In this document: in pieces, positions 1 through 9,261 of the stretch | How the letters are laid out: every line of letters begins with the position of its first letter | How positions within the stretch are numbered: position 1 is the first letter of the stretch | Assembly: GCA_964561025.1 (NCBI GenBank) | Contig: CAZLNM010000117.1 | Coordinates: 1 to 14,866, forward strand | From: JAAZNF01 sp964561025 | Lineage (GTDB): Bacteria; Myxococcota; B64-G9 | Reading direction: 5' to 3' | DNA length: 14,866 bases | Made by a program: the position numbers and the translations under genes | Notes under the pieces: model-generated | Told to the model about the DNA's origin: nothing | The model's database searches: none | What the model saw: the letters and a program-made list of their open reading frames with translations, nothing else

Positions 1-16
1 CCTGTGTGGAAAAGGT

Positions 17-850
17 TCAGTGCTCCGAATGCACCAGTAGTCCGATGAACAGCGAAGTCAGCATGGTGAAGATGAAGGCCTGCAAAAAGGCCACGAACAG
101 CTCCAGCACGTACATGAACACCCCGAAGCCGACCGAGAGCGGAAACACCCACACGCTCATGATGAAGATGAGCCCGATCAGGCTCAGGATGACCACGTGC
201 CCGGCCAGCATGTTGGCGAACAGGCGGATGCACAGGGCGAAGGGCTTGGCGAACACGCCCATCAGCTCCACCAGGAACATGATGGGGGCGAGCCACAGCG
301 GCACCCCGGGCGGCACCAGGTGGCGGAAGTACCCGAACACGCCCATCTTCTGCATGCCGGCGAACTGGATCATGAAAAACGACAAGAGCGCCAGGGTGGC
401 GGTGACGTTGATGTTGCCGGTGGCCGAGGCGCCGTACGGCAGCAATCCCAGGAGGTTGCAGGTCAGGATGAAGAAGAAGGTGGTGCACAGGTACGGCGTG
501 AAGCGCTGGGCGGCGTGGTGGCCCATGGTGGTGCGGGCCACGTCGTCGCGGATGAAGAGCACGAAACCCTCCAGCAGCGAGGCGAAGCCGCGCGGCACGA
601 GCTGCACCTTCCGGCGCACCAGCAAGGCCATGAGGACCAGCAGCGCCGCGGCCGTGAGCATCATCAGGACGTGCTTGCTGGGCGAGAGGTCGACGGCGAG
701 CGTGCCCACCTGGATGGGCGCGAAGCGCGGCAGCTCCACCTCGTGGGCGAAGGGCCACAGCCCCAGGGTGAAGCCGTTGGTCACGTGGTGCCCGATGACC
801 TGGCTCACCTGCTCGGCGACGTTCTGCACGGCTTCGACGGGGACGCTCAT
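17..850 (-). CDS. atpB: F0F1 ATP synthase subunit a (AtpB)
   Basis: Subunit a forms the two proton half-channels of the membrane F0 sector and works against the c-ring. The 277-residue protein is strongly hydrophobic. Its most diagnostic stretch is IRLFANMLAGH, which holds the essential Arg209 (E. coli Arg210), and LQAFIF holds Gln257 (E. coli Gln252). His218 sits where E. coli has Glu219 and Glu250 where E. coli has His245, the swapped pair found in mitochondria and many non-gamma bacteria. The ATG at 850 was chosen over a longer open frame because it overlaps the atpI stop as ATGA and gives a normal N-terminus. The gene ends 16 bp from the window edge, so atpE is probably just outside. Identification is very secure. 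Confidence 0.97.
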   Translation of the reverse strand: MSVPVEAVQNVAEQVSQVIGHHVTNGFTLGLWPFAHEVELPRFAPIQVGTLAVDLSPSKHVLMMLTAAALLVLMALLVRRKVQLVPRGFASLLEGFVLFIRDDVARTTMGHHAAQRFTPYLCTTFFFILTCNLLGLLPYGASATGNINVTATLALLSFFMIQFAGMQKMGVFGYFRHLVPPGVPLWLAPIMFLVELMGVFAKPFALCIRLFANMLAGHVVILSLIGLIFIMSVWVFPLSVGFGVFMYVLELFVAFLQAFIFTMLTSLFIGLLVHSEH

Positions 851-1284
851 GCCGGGACTCCGTTGCCCTCCCGGGCCGGCGCCGCGCTCAGGCGGCGGGC
901 ATGACCGGAGAGGGAAAGCACCTCGATCACCAGGGCCGCGAATGTGACGGCGACAAGGCCGCACACGAAACCGGCCGCGTCGGCCAGCTCGAACCCGATG
1001 ACCACGGCCGCGGCGGCGCCGGCCAGAAGCAGCCGGACCAGCATCCCGCCGAAGACCGCGCGCAGCAGCCGGTTCCCCGGACCGTCCAGGGCGCGCCGCA
1101 CCCCGGCCCAGCCCATGAGAAACAGCGCGCCGCCCAGCAGGCCCCCCAGCAGCGCGCCGAAGAGGGCCCCATCGGCGGGGCGCGTAAGCGCCATGCCGGC
1201 CGCGCAGCCGAGCACGATCGCCAAGGCGACCCAGAACGGGGCGACCGGGGCTCGTACCGGGCGTTCACTTTCGCGTGCGGTCAT
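847..1284 (-). CDS. atpI: AtpI-like ATP synthase accessory membrane protein
   Basis: This is a 145-residue protein with four predicted transmembrane segments (about residues 16-35, 41-62, 73-96 and 101-122), several rich in Gly and Ala, and a short basic C-terminal tail. This size and topology fit the ATP synthase subunit I family, whose members assist c-ring assembly or ion supply for F0. Its position between an AtpZ-like gene and atpB supports the call, because sequence conservation in this family is low. The ATG at 1284 lies inside the end of atpZ (20 bp overlap), and the stop overlaps the atpB start by 4 bp, so translation is probably coupled across all three genes. A longer upstream reading frame exists but would run through the whole of atpZ. 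Confidence 0.8.
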   Translation of the reverse strand: MTARESERPVRAPVAPFWVALAIVLGCAAGMALTRPADGALFGALLGGLLGGALFLMGWAGVRRALDGPGNRLLRAVFGGMLVRLLLAGAAAAVVIGFELADAAGFVCGLVAVTFAALVIEVLSLSGHARRLSAAPAREGNGVPA

Positions 1285-1522
1285 CGTCGCGCTTCTCCGC
1301 ATCTTTGCCTGGCGCCGGGCGCCGCAGCACCACCTTGAAGAAGTGGTAGAACCCGGCGCCGACTCCGAGCAGCGAGCCGAAGAGCAGCATCCACGGCTCG
1401 CTGTCGAACTTTCCGTCGAGGTAGCGTCCCAGCAGCACGCCGGCGACCACGCAGCCGGCCATGACGGCGCCGATGTCCAGGTACGGCGCCAGCTTGCGAA
1501 GACCGTCCGGCGGGCCGGCCAC
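1265..1522 (-). CDS. atpZ: AtpZ/AtpI-family small membrane protein
   Basis: This is an 85-residue protein with two hydrophobic segments (about residues 16-33 and 43-63) separated by a short loop containing GRYLDGKFDSEPW. This matches the AtpZ (F0F1-ATPase putative subunit) family, which is usually encoded at the head of atp operons in Firmicutes and many deltaproteobacteria and is linked to F0 assembly or Mg2+/Ca2+ handling. The tail is charged (Lys, Asp and Arg). I chose the GTG at 1522 because GAGG lies 6 bases upstream and a sigma70-like promoter sits directly before it. The frame also stays open to an ATG at 1750 that follows AAGGAGG, giving a 161-residue form with an Arg-rich extension. 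That extension is encoded by an inverted-repeat element and is probably not real. The gene overlaps atpI by 20 bp. Confidence 0.82.
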   Translation of the reverse strand: MAGPPDGLRKLAPYLDIGAVMAGCVVAGVLLGRYLDGKFDSEPWMLLFGSLLGVGAGFYHFFKVVLRRPAPGKDAEKRDDDRTRK

Positions 1523-1543
1523 TTGCCACCTCGTCCGCAAGGT

Positions 1544-1572
1544 GCATAGCACAGGCTTGACGCGGGAATCAA
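1544..1572 (-). promoter_or_regulatory. Putative sigma70-type promoter for atpZ-atpI-atpB
   Basis: On the minus strand, TTGATT (1572-1567) is followed by a 17 bp spacer and CTATGC (1549-1544). An AT-rich AATTAATG stretch lies just upstream and could act as an UP element. Transcription would begin near 1537, giving a leader of about 15 bases that still includes the GAGG at 1532-1529 before the GTG. The -35 box is part of a small inverted repeat (TTGA, 8 bases, TCAA), which could be a regulator site or chance. Assignment is from consensus matching only. Confidence 0.5.
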
Positions 1573-1640
1573 CATTAATTGGGCGCAAGCGATGCGACCG
1601 TCTCCTGTCCGCATTCGTTGTTCTGTCAGGCGTAGCCTCC

Positions 1641-1712
1641 GCTCGGCTTTTGCCGTCAAGGGTCTTCGATCGCTTCGCGACTCGCTGCGCTCGCCCTTGA
1701 CGGCAGCCGAGC
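1641..1712. repeat. Long interrupted inverted repeat (8 + 11 bp arms)
   Basis: GCTCGGCT (1641-1648) and GCCGTCAAGGG (1652-1662) pair perfectly with CCCTTGACGGC (1694-1704) and AGCCGAGC (1705-1712). The only flaw is a TTT bulge on the left arm. The 31-base loop contains further short GCGA/TCGC self-complementary steps. The right arm can also fold into a competing hairpin, AGCCGA-GCT-TCGGCT (1705-1719). The architecture resembles REP/BIME-type intergenic palindromes. It lacks a T-tail, so it is not a classic terminator. Confidence 0.75.
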
Positions 1713-1736
1713 TTCGGCTGGATACGCGAACATGAC

Positions 1737-1754
1737 GAGCATGCAGGCATGCTC
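1737..1754. repeat. Perfect 8 bp palindrome with 2 base centre
   Basis: GAGCATGC, AG, GCATGCTC form an exact inverted repeat of 18 bases. Its symmetry and tight centre suit a dimeric protein site or a cruciform rather than an RNA hairpin, because a two-base loop is strained. It lies directly next to the following inverted repeat at 1753-1771. Confidence 0.7.
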
Positions 1755-1771
1755 CTCCTTTTCCAGGAGGA
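1753..1771. repeat. Perfect 7 bp inverted repeat containing a Shine-Dalgarno-like sequence
   Basis: TCCTCCT (1753-1759), a 5 base loop TTTCC, then AGGAGGA (1765-1771). On the minus strand the distal arm supplies AAGGAGGAGC immediately before an ATG at 1750. That ATG is in frame with atpZ 76 codons downstream. If transcribed, the ribosome-binding sequence would be sequestered in the stem. Whether it is used is unknown. Confidence 0.65.
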
Positions 1772-1845
1772 TCCGGTAAATTGGATGGGGGGCCCATGGA
1801 ACCAACGCGACTGGGGAGCGAAGTGCGCGCCGCGCTCGAGTGACC

Positions 1846-2910
1846 CTAGGGGGCTCCCGCTGCTGGAGCCGCGGGTTCTGCCTTGGGCGCGGGGGGCGGC
1901 GCCGGAGCCGGCGCTGGGGCCGGGGCCGGCGCGGGTGCGCCGTTGGGTGGCGGAGCCGGTGGGGCCGTCTTGGGAGGCTCGGCCGGGGTGGTCTTCGGCG
2001 CCGCCGGCGGCGGGGCGGCCGGGGTGGCGCGGGGAGCGGCCGGCGGTGGCGGGGTCGGGGGCTGAGCCCGCTGCGGGGATGGGGCCGGGGTGAGCGCGGG
2101 GTTCTTCTCGGACTCCTCGCGCCGCTCGCGCAGGATGGAGAGCTGCGCCTGCACCAGCGTCGGGTTGGGGTGGACCTTGAGGGCGCGCTGGAACACCTCC
2201 TCCGCCCGGTCGTACTGCGCGGTCTCCTGGTAGCACAGGCCGAGCTCGAAGAGGCTCCGCGACAGGATGTCCACCGGCGGATCCAGACCCAGGATCTCCT
2301 CGTGCACCTTGGCGGCGTCGGCGTAGCGGCCCTCCGAATAGTAGGCGTTCCCCAGCAACATGCGCGCCTGGAGAGCCAGCGGGCCCTGGGGCACCTTCTG
2401 CAACAGAAGCTGCGCTTCGGCGCGGGCTTGCTCGAAGTCCTGGAGCTGGAAGTAGCACTGGGCGATGCGGTAGCGGTAGCGCTCGATCCCCGGGCGGTCG
2501 GGGAAGAGCTGCAGCAGCCGCTCGAACTCCAGCGCCGCGGAGCGGTAATCGAACAGCCGGTCCTGGAAGATGCGCCCGATGGCGCGCCGCGCGTTGAAGG
2601 CGTAGCTCGCCTGCGGGTCCAGCTTGAGCGCCTCGCGCAGGTTGGCCACCGCGCGCCGGGGCTGGTTGAGGTAGAGCCGCTCGATGCGCCCGGCCTGGTA
2701 CAGGGCCCGGGCGCGCAAATGATCGCGCTCCGGCCCGCCCTCGCGGTCCAGCTCTCGCGCCAGCGCCAGAAAGTAGCTCTCGGCGTCCTCGTAACGGTTC
2801 TCGAACAGGAGCTCCGTCCCCTCGCGGAAACGGTCCTCCACGTCGCGGGAGAGACAGGCCGCCGCGAGCACCAGGGCAAGGAGCGCGATGAGCGACGGAA
2901 TCCTTCTCAC
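1846..2910 (-). CDS. TPR-repeat lipoprotein with Pro/Ala-rich tail
   Basis: This is a 354-residue protein predicted to be exported and lipid-anchored. The N-terminus MRRIPSLIALLALVLAAAC is a lipoprotein signal with the likely lipidated Cys19. The next residue is Leu, not Asp, so outer-membrane sorting is likely if Lol rules apply. Residues about 25-260 are helical repeats of the tetratricopeptide type, with blocks such as AYYSEGRYADAAKVHEEILGLDP and CYQETAQYDRAEEVFQRALKVHP, resembling BamD/YfgC-like scaffolds. Residues from about 270 to the end are almost only Pro, Ala, Lys and Thr, a flexible linker that may span periplasm or peptidoglycan. The GTG start at 2910 overlaps the gyrA stop as GTGA, implying coupling to gyrA. 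The exact role is unknown. A tol-pal or outer-membrane assembly accessory is one possibility, but nothing in the sequence proves it. Confidence 0.85.
   Translation of the reverse strand: MRRIPSLIALLALVLAAACLSRDVEDRFREGTELLFENRYEDAESYFLALARELDREGGPERDHLRARALYQAGRIERLYLNQPRRAVANLREALKLDPQASYAFNARRAIGRIFQDRLFDYRSAALEFERLLQLFPDRPGIERYRYRIAQCYFQLQDFEQARAEAQLLLQKVPQGPLALQARMLLGNAYYSEGRYADAAKVHEEILGLDPPVDILSRSLFELGLCYQETAQYDRAEEVFQRALKVHPNPTLVQAQLSILRERREESEKNPALTPAPSPQRAQPPTPPPPAAPRATPAAPPPAAPKTTPAEPPKTAPPAPPPNGAPAPAPAPAPAPAPPPAPKAEPAAPAAGAP
1849..2100 (-). repeat. Low-complexity Pro/Ala-coding tract
   Basis: This tract encodes residues 271-354 of the TPR lipoprotein. The densest part (1891-1935) encodes alternating Pro-Ala and is built of near-identical GGCGCC/GGGGCC/GGAGCC triplets. 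It is very GC-rich and prone to slippage, so length may vary between strains. It also creates long shadow reading frames on both strands. Confidence 0.8.
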
Positions 2911-5504
2911 GCCTCACCCCCGCCGGCCGGATCGTCCGGCTCCGGTTCGTCCGCCCCGGGTTCGTCCGCCCCGGGTTCGTCCGGCTCGGGTTCGGTGGCG
3001 GGGGCCGCGGGGGATTGGGCCTGCTGCGCCACGGGGGCGCGGGCCTCGCCGTTCTCGCCCTCCTCGCGCACCCGCTCCACCAGGCGGGCGCAAGAGACCA
3101 CCTTCTCGCCCTCCTTGAGGTCGATGAGCCGCACCCCCTGGGTGTCCCGGCCCAGCACCGAGATGTCCTTGACGGCGGTGCGGATGACCATGCCGCCGTC
3201 GGTGATGATCATGAGGTCGTCGTCCTGGTTCACCTGCATCAGCGTCACCACCGGCCCGGTCTTGTCGGTGATGCGCGAGGTCTTGACGCCCACGCCGCCG
3301 CGGGCGGTGAGCCGGTAGTCGTCGAGCTCCGAGCGCTTGCCGAAGCCGTGCTCCATGACGGTGAGGATGGTGGCCCCGGGGTCGACCACCACCAGCGCGA
3401 CCACCTGATCGTTCTCGCGCAGGCGGATGCCGCGCACGCCGTGGGCGGTGCGGCCCATCGGCCGCACGTCCACCTCGCGGAAGCGGCAGGCCATGCCCAG
3501 GCGCGTGGCCACCAGCACCTCCTGCTGGCCGGTGGTGACGTGGGCGTCGATGATCTCGTCGCCCTCCTCCACCCCCATGGCGATGATGCCGGCCACGTTG
3601 ATGTTGGCGTAGGCGGAGAGCTCGGTCTTCTTGATGTAGCCGCGCCGGGTGACCGCCAGCAGGAAATGGCCGTCCGCCTGCTCGAAGGAGCGCACCGGCA
3701 CGATGGCGGCGGTGGCGTCGCCCGGGGGCAGGCGCACCAGGTTGACGATGGGCAGGCCGCGGCCCGCCGGCCCGGCCTCGGGCACCTCGTGCACCTTGAG
3801 GGCGTGGGCCCGGCCCTTGCGCGTGACCACCAGGATGGTGGAGTGGGTGGAGGCCACGAACACGTCCTCGACGAAGTCCTCGTTGCGCGTCTGCATGCCG
3901 GTGCGCCCGCGCCCGCCCCGGCGCTGGCGCCGGTAGAGCGACAAGGGACTTCGCTTGATGTAGCCGGCGTGGCTCACGGTCACCACGTGGTCCTCGTCCA
4001 CCAGCAGGTCCTCGATGGTGAGCTCGCGGGTCTCGCCGGTGATCTGGGTGCGGCGCTCGTCGCCGTATTCCTCGCGGATGCGCTCGAGCTCTTCCACCAC
4101 CACGTTCATGAGCCGCTGCACATCTTCCAGGATGGCGGTGAGGCGCTCGATCTCCTTCTGCACCGCTTCGAGCTCCTCCAGGATCTTCTGGCGCTCCAGC
4201 CCGGTCAGGCGCTGCAGCCGCATCTCCAGGATGGCGTTCGCCTGGATCTCGGTGAGCCCGAACGACTTCACGAGGCCGGTGCGGGCCTCCTCCGGGTCGC
4301 GGCTCTTGCGGATCAGGGCGATCACCGCGTCCAGGTGATCGAGGGCGATGCGCAGGCCCTGCAGGATGTGCTCGCGCTCGCGGGCCTTGCGCAGCTCGTA
4401 GGCGCAGCGGCGCCGGATGACCTCGCGGCGGTGGGCCACGTAGTGCTCGATCATCTCCTTGAGGTTGAGCACCCGCGGCTGGCCGCCCACGATGGCCAGC
4501 ATGATGATGCCGAAGCCGGACTGCATGGGGGTGTGCTTGTAGAGCTGGTTCAGCACCACCTCGGCCACCGCGTCGCGCTTGAGCTCGACCACGATGCGCA
4601 TGCCCTCGCGGTCGCTCTCGTCGCGCACGTCGGAGATGCCCTGGATCTTCTTGTCGCGCACCAGCTCGGCGATGCGCTCGATCAGGCGCGCCTTGTTCAC
4701 CTGGTAGGGGATCTCGCTGACCACGATGGAGGCGCGCTCGGTCTTCTTGTGCAGCTCGACCGTGGCCCGGGCGCGCACGTCGATGATGCCCTTGCCGGTG
4801 CGGTAGGCCTGGGCGATGCCCTCCCGCCCGTAGATGACGCCGGCGGTGGGGAAGTCCGGGCCCGGCACGATGCGCATCAGATCGTCGACGCTGCACTCGG
4901 GATTCCGGATGAGGTGCACCGTGGCGTCGATGATCTCGCGCAGGTTGTGGGGCGGGATGTTGGTGGCCATGCCCACCGCGATGCCGGTGGAACCGTTCAC
5001 CAGCAGGTTGGGGAAGGCCGCGGGCAGGATGGCCGGCTCGACGGTCGAGCCGTCGAAGTTGGGAGTGAAGTCCACCGTCTCCTTGTCGATGTCCCGCAGC
5101 ATCTCCTCGGCCAGCTTCTCCAGGCGGGACTCGGTGTAGCGGTAGGCGGCCGGGGGATCGCCGTCGATGGAGCCGAAGTTGCCCTGACCCTGCACCAGGG
5201 GGTAGCGCATGTTCCAGGGCTGGGCCAGGCGCACCAGCGTGTCGTACACCGCGGCGTCGCCGTGGGGGTGGTACTTCTTGAGCACCTCGCCCACCACGCC
5301 GGCGCACTTGGAGAACTTCTTGTTGTGCAGCAGGCCCTCGCTGAACATGGCGTACAGGATGCGCCGGTGCACCGGCTTCAACCCGTCGCGCACGTCGGGC
5401 AGCGCCCTCCCGATGATCACGCTCATGGCGTAATCCAGGTACGACGAGCGCATCTCGTCCTCGATGGCGACCAGGGTGCGGTTGACCAGGAAGCTCTCGC
5501 TCAT
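2907..5504 (-). CDS. gyrA: DNA gyrase subunit A
   Basis: GyrA is the breakage-reunion subunit of gyrase (A2B2), which introduces negative supercoils using ATP hydrolysed by GyrB. The 865-residue protein has the winged-helix/tower region with the catalytic Tyr123 in AAYRYTE. The quinolone-determining stretch HPHGDAAVYDT has Ala84 at the E. coli Ser83 position and a normal Asp88 (E. coli Asp87). The GyrA box QRRGGRG (527-533) and the C-terminal beta-pinwheel blades identify it as GyrA rather than ParC. The tail (from about 812) is acidic and repeats Asp-Glu-Pro-Gly-Ala, like the regulatory acidic tail of other GyrA proteins. GAGG lies 9 bases before the ATG at 5504. The start is 12 bp after the FabH-like stop, and the gene overlaps the TPR gene by 4 bp. 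Confidence 0.98.
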   Translation of the reverse strand: MSESFLVNRTLVAIEDEMRSSYLDYAMSVIIGRALPDVRDGLKPVHRRILYAMFSEGLLHNKKFSKCAGVVGEVLKKYHPHGDAAVYDTLVRLAQPWNMRYPLVQGQGNFGSIDGDPPAAYRYTESRLEKLAEEMLRDIDKETVDFTPNFDGSTVEPAILPAAFPNLLVNGSTGIAVGMATNIPPHNLREIIDATVHLIRNPECSVDDLMRIVPGPDFPTAGVIYGREGIAQAYRTGKGIIDVRARATVELHKKTERASIVVSEIPYQVNKARLIERIAELVRDKKIQGISDVRDESDREGMRIVVELKRDAVAEVVLNQLYKHTPMQSGFGIIMLAIVGGQPRVLNLKEMIEHYVAHRREVIRRRCAYELRKAREREHILQGLRIALDHLDAVIALIRKSRDPEEARTGLVKSFGLTEIQANAILEMRLQRLTGLERQKILEELEAVQKEIERLTAILEDVQRLMNVVVEELERIREEYGDERRTQITGETRELTIEDLLVDEDHVVTVSHAGYIKRSPLSLYRRQRRGGRGRTGMQTRNEDFVEDVFVASTHSTILVVTRKGRAHALKVHEVPEAGPAGRGLPIVNLVRLPPGDATAAIVPVRSFEQADGHFLLAVTRRGYIKKTELSAYANINVAGIIAMGVEEGDEIIDAHVTTGQQEVLVATRLGMACRFREVDVRPMGRTAHGVRGIRLRENDQVVALVVVDPGATILTVMEHGFGKRSELDDYRLTARGGVGVKTSRITDKTGPVVTLMQVNQDDDLMIITDGGMVIRTAVKDISVLGRDTQGVRLIDLKEGEKVVSCARLVERVREEGENGEARAPVAQQAQSPAAPATEPEPDEPGADEPGADEPEPDDPAGGGEA
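2931..2990 (-). repeat. 15 bp tandem repeat in the gyrA acidic tail
   Basis: The plus-strand unit TTCGTCCGCCCCGGG occurs twice exactly (2946-2960 and 2961-2975), with a two-mismatch copy at 2976-2990 and a more diverged copy at 2931-2945. In the protein it gives the DEPGA repeats near the GyrA C-terminus. Copy number is a multiple of five residues, so changes would keep the frame. Confidence 0.85.
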
Positions 5505-5516
5505 GTGCTCATCCTC

Positions 5517-6515
5517 TCACCAGCGCACGGCGGCGCTGGCCCAGGTGAAACCCGCCCCGAACGAGACCAGCACCACCAGGTCGCCCGGGCGCAGCCGGCC
5601 CTCGCGCTCGGCCTCGTACAGGCACAGCGGGATGGAGGCCGCGGTGGTGTTGCCGTAGCGCTCGATGTTGCTGGCCACCCGCTCCATGGGGAGGCCGAGC
5701 TGGCGGGCCACCAGCTCGGTGATGCGCTGGTTGGCCTGGTGAGGCACCAGCAGCGCCACGTCCGCGAGGGAGAGCCCGTTCGCCTTCAGGCACTCGTGGA
5801 TCACCTCCGGCATGCGCTGCGCCGCGGCGGTGAACACCTGCCGGCCGTTCATCTTGGGAAAGTGGCGCCCCTCGTCGAGCATCTTATGGGAGATGCGCAG
5901 CGGATGGAAGCGCGAGCCGGGGGCCTCGATCCACAGGGCCTTGGCGAAGCGGCCGTCGGCGTGCAGGTGGGTGGAGAGCACGCCGCGCTCGCCGTCTTCG
6001 CTCGCGCCCAGCACGGCCACCGCGGCGGCGTCGCCGAACAGGCAGGCCACGTCGCGGCCGCGGGTGCTGATGTCCAGGCCGGTGGAGTGCACCTCGGCGC
6101 CCACCAGCAGGATGCGCCGGTACTGGCCGGCGCGGATCCAGGCGTCGGCGATGGAGAGCCCGTAGATGAAGCCCGAGCACTGGTTGCGGATGTCCAGGGC
6201 GGGGATGCCGGGGAGGCCCAGGCGCGCCTGCAGGAAACAGGCGGTGCCGGGGAAGGTGTGCTCGGGCGACAGCGTGGCCAGGATGATGCAGTCGAGGTCG
6301 GCAGGTTCGAGCCCGGCGCGCGCGAGCGCCTCGCGGGTGGCGTGCTCGGCCAGCTCGGAGCCGCCCATCTCCCCCGAGACCCAGTAGCGCTGGCGGATGC
6401 CGGTGCGCTCGACGATCCACTCGTCGGTGGTGTCCATCAGGGTGGTGAGCTCCTGGTTGGTCACCAGCCGTTCGGGCACGTAGTGCCCCAGTCCCAAAAA
6501 GACGCAGCGCTTCAT
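5517..6515 (-). CDS. Beta-ketoacyl-ACP synthase III (FabH-type thiolase-fold enzyme)
   Basis: KAS III enzymes join an acyl-CoA to malonyl-ACP by decarboxylative Claisen condensation, usually starting fatty acid synthesis. The 332-residue protein carries the full catalytic triad: Cys113 in IRNQCSGFIYGL, His259 in VPHQANQRI and Asn289 in ERYGNTTAASIP. The family N-terminal DEWIVERTGI motif is present too. It is about 15 residues longer than E. coli FabH (317), mainly through the region around residues 190-222, which may shape acyl specificity. It could therefore be a housekeeping FabH or a specialised homologue priming unusual lipids or secondary metabolites, so I give no gene symbol. It sits between gyrB and gyrA (1 bp after gyrB, 12 bp before gyrA), away from fab genes, an unusual location. 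ATG at 6515. Confidence 0.93.
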   Translation of the reverse strand: MKRCVFLGLGHYVPERLVTNQELTTLMDTTDEWIVERTGIRQRYWVSGEMGGSELAEHATREALARAGLEPADLDCIILATLSPEHTFPGTACFLQARLGLPGIPALDIRNQCSGFIYGLSIADAWIRAGQYRRILLVGAEVHSTGLDISTRGRDVACLFGDAAAVAVLGASEDGERGVLSTHLHADGRFAKALWIEAPGSRFHPLRISHKMLDEGRHFPKMNGRQVFTAAAQRMPEVIHECLKANGLSLADVALLVPHQANQRITELVARQLGLPMERVASNIERYGNTTAASIPLCLYEAEREGRLRPGDLVVLVSFGAGFTWASAAVRW

Positions 6516-6516
6516 G

Positions 6517-8979
<2,463 letters not shown>

Positions 8980-9041
8980 CTTGCAAGTTCCCGTCTTTGA
9001 GAGAAAATTTCATTTTTACGGCCGCTCTTCCCGACCGCCGG

Positions 9042-9070
9042 AACATACCATTCCGCATGGCCGATGTAAA
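9042..9070 (-). promoter_or_regulatory. Putative sigma70-type promoter for the gyrB operon
   Basis: On the minus strand TTTACA (9070-9065) and TATGTT (9047-9042) are separated by exactly 17 bp. An AT-rich stretch lies upstream (9085-9130) and could act as an UP element. Transcription would start near 9035, leaving a leader of about 55 bases before the gyrB ATG. This is the best promoter match in the window. Gyrase promoters are often supercoiling-sensitive, but nothing here shows this directly. Confidence 0.62.
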
Positions 9071-9147
9071 GGAAAAACTGCGCGGATTTCATTGTGTAAC
9101 ATATTGATTAATAACAATAAAATTACAAGATTCCGCTCTCTCGCGAT

Positions 9148-9162
9148 CGGGGTCGAACCCCG
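9148..9162. repeat. Small GC hairpin (5 bp stem)
   Basis: CGGGG (9148-9152), loop TCGAA, CCCCG (9158-9162). It looks like a tRNA T-arm, but the loop is 5 rather than 7 bases and no acceptor, D or anticodon arms can be placed around it. It could be a structured element or operator between the divergent genes. Confidence 0.5.
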
Positions 9163-9196
9163 CACCTTTGCAAGAAAAACTCAGGGCCTGTCCCCA

Positions 9197-9225
9197 TTGT
9201 TTTTTGTTGTTTTTCAGCTTGTTAT
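9197..9225 (+). promoter_or_regulatory. Weak promoter candidate for the DUF1848 gene
   Basis: TTGTTT (9197-9202), 17 bp spacer, TGTTAT (9220-9225). Matches are 3 of 6 and 4 of 6 bases to the sigma70 consensus. The start point would be near 9232, giving a leader of about 100 bases that includes the hairpin at 9262-9289. Low confidence because the region is T-rich. Confidence 0.28.
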
Positions 9226-9261
9226 GGCGCCTGATTCGGATTCGGGCGGAGAAGCGGTGAA

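Larger units (their letters stand above)
1523..1845. other. Intergenic gap rich in inverted repeats
   Basis: This 323-base stretch separates the TPR lipoprotein stop from atpZ, both on the minus strand. It holds the putative atp promoter at its atpZ end and a cluster of perfect inverted repeats between 1641 and 1771. Short frames exist, such as a 28-codon minus-strand frame beginning MLVMFAYPAEA that starts inside one palindrome, but none looks like a known protein. No hairpin here is followed by a T-tract, so no intrinsic terminator for the upstream gyr operon can be named with confidence. Confidence 0.7.

Noticed and set aside
1265..2917. A 550-codon minus-strand frame joining the TPR region to AtpZ
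   Set aside because: Its first two thirds are out of frame with the real TPR lipoprotein and look like Arg/Pro/Gly-rich shadow sequence. Only the last 85 codons are AtpZ.
9148..9162. A tRNA T-arm-like hairpin
   Set aside because: The loop is two bases short and no other tRNA arms can be drawn around it on either strand.
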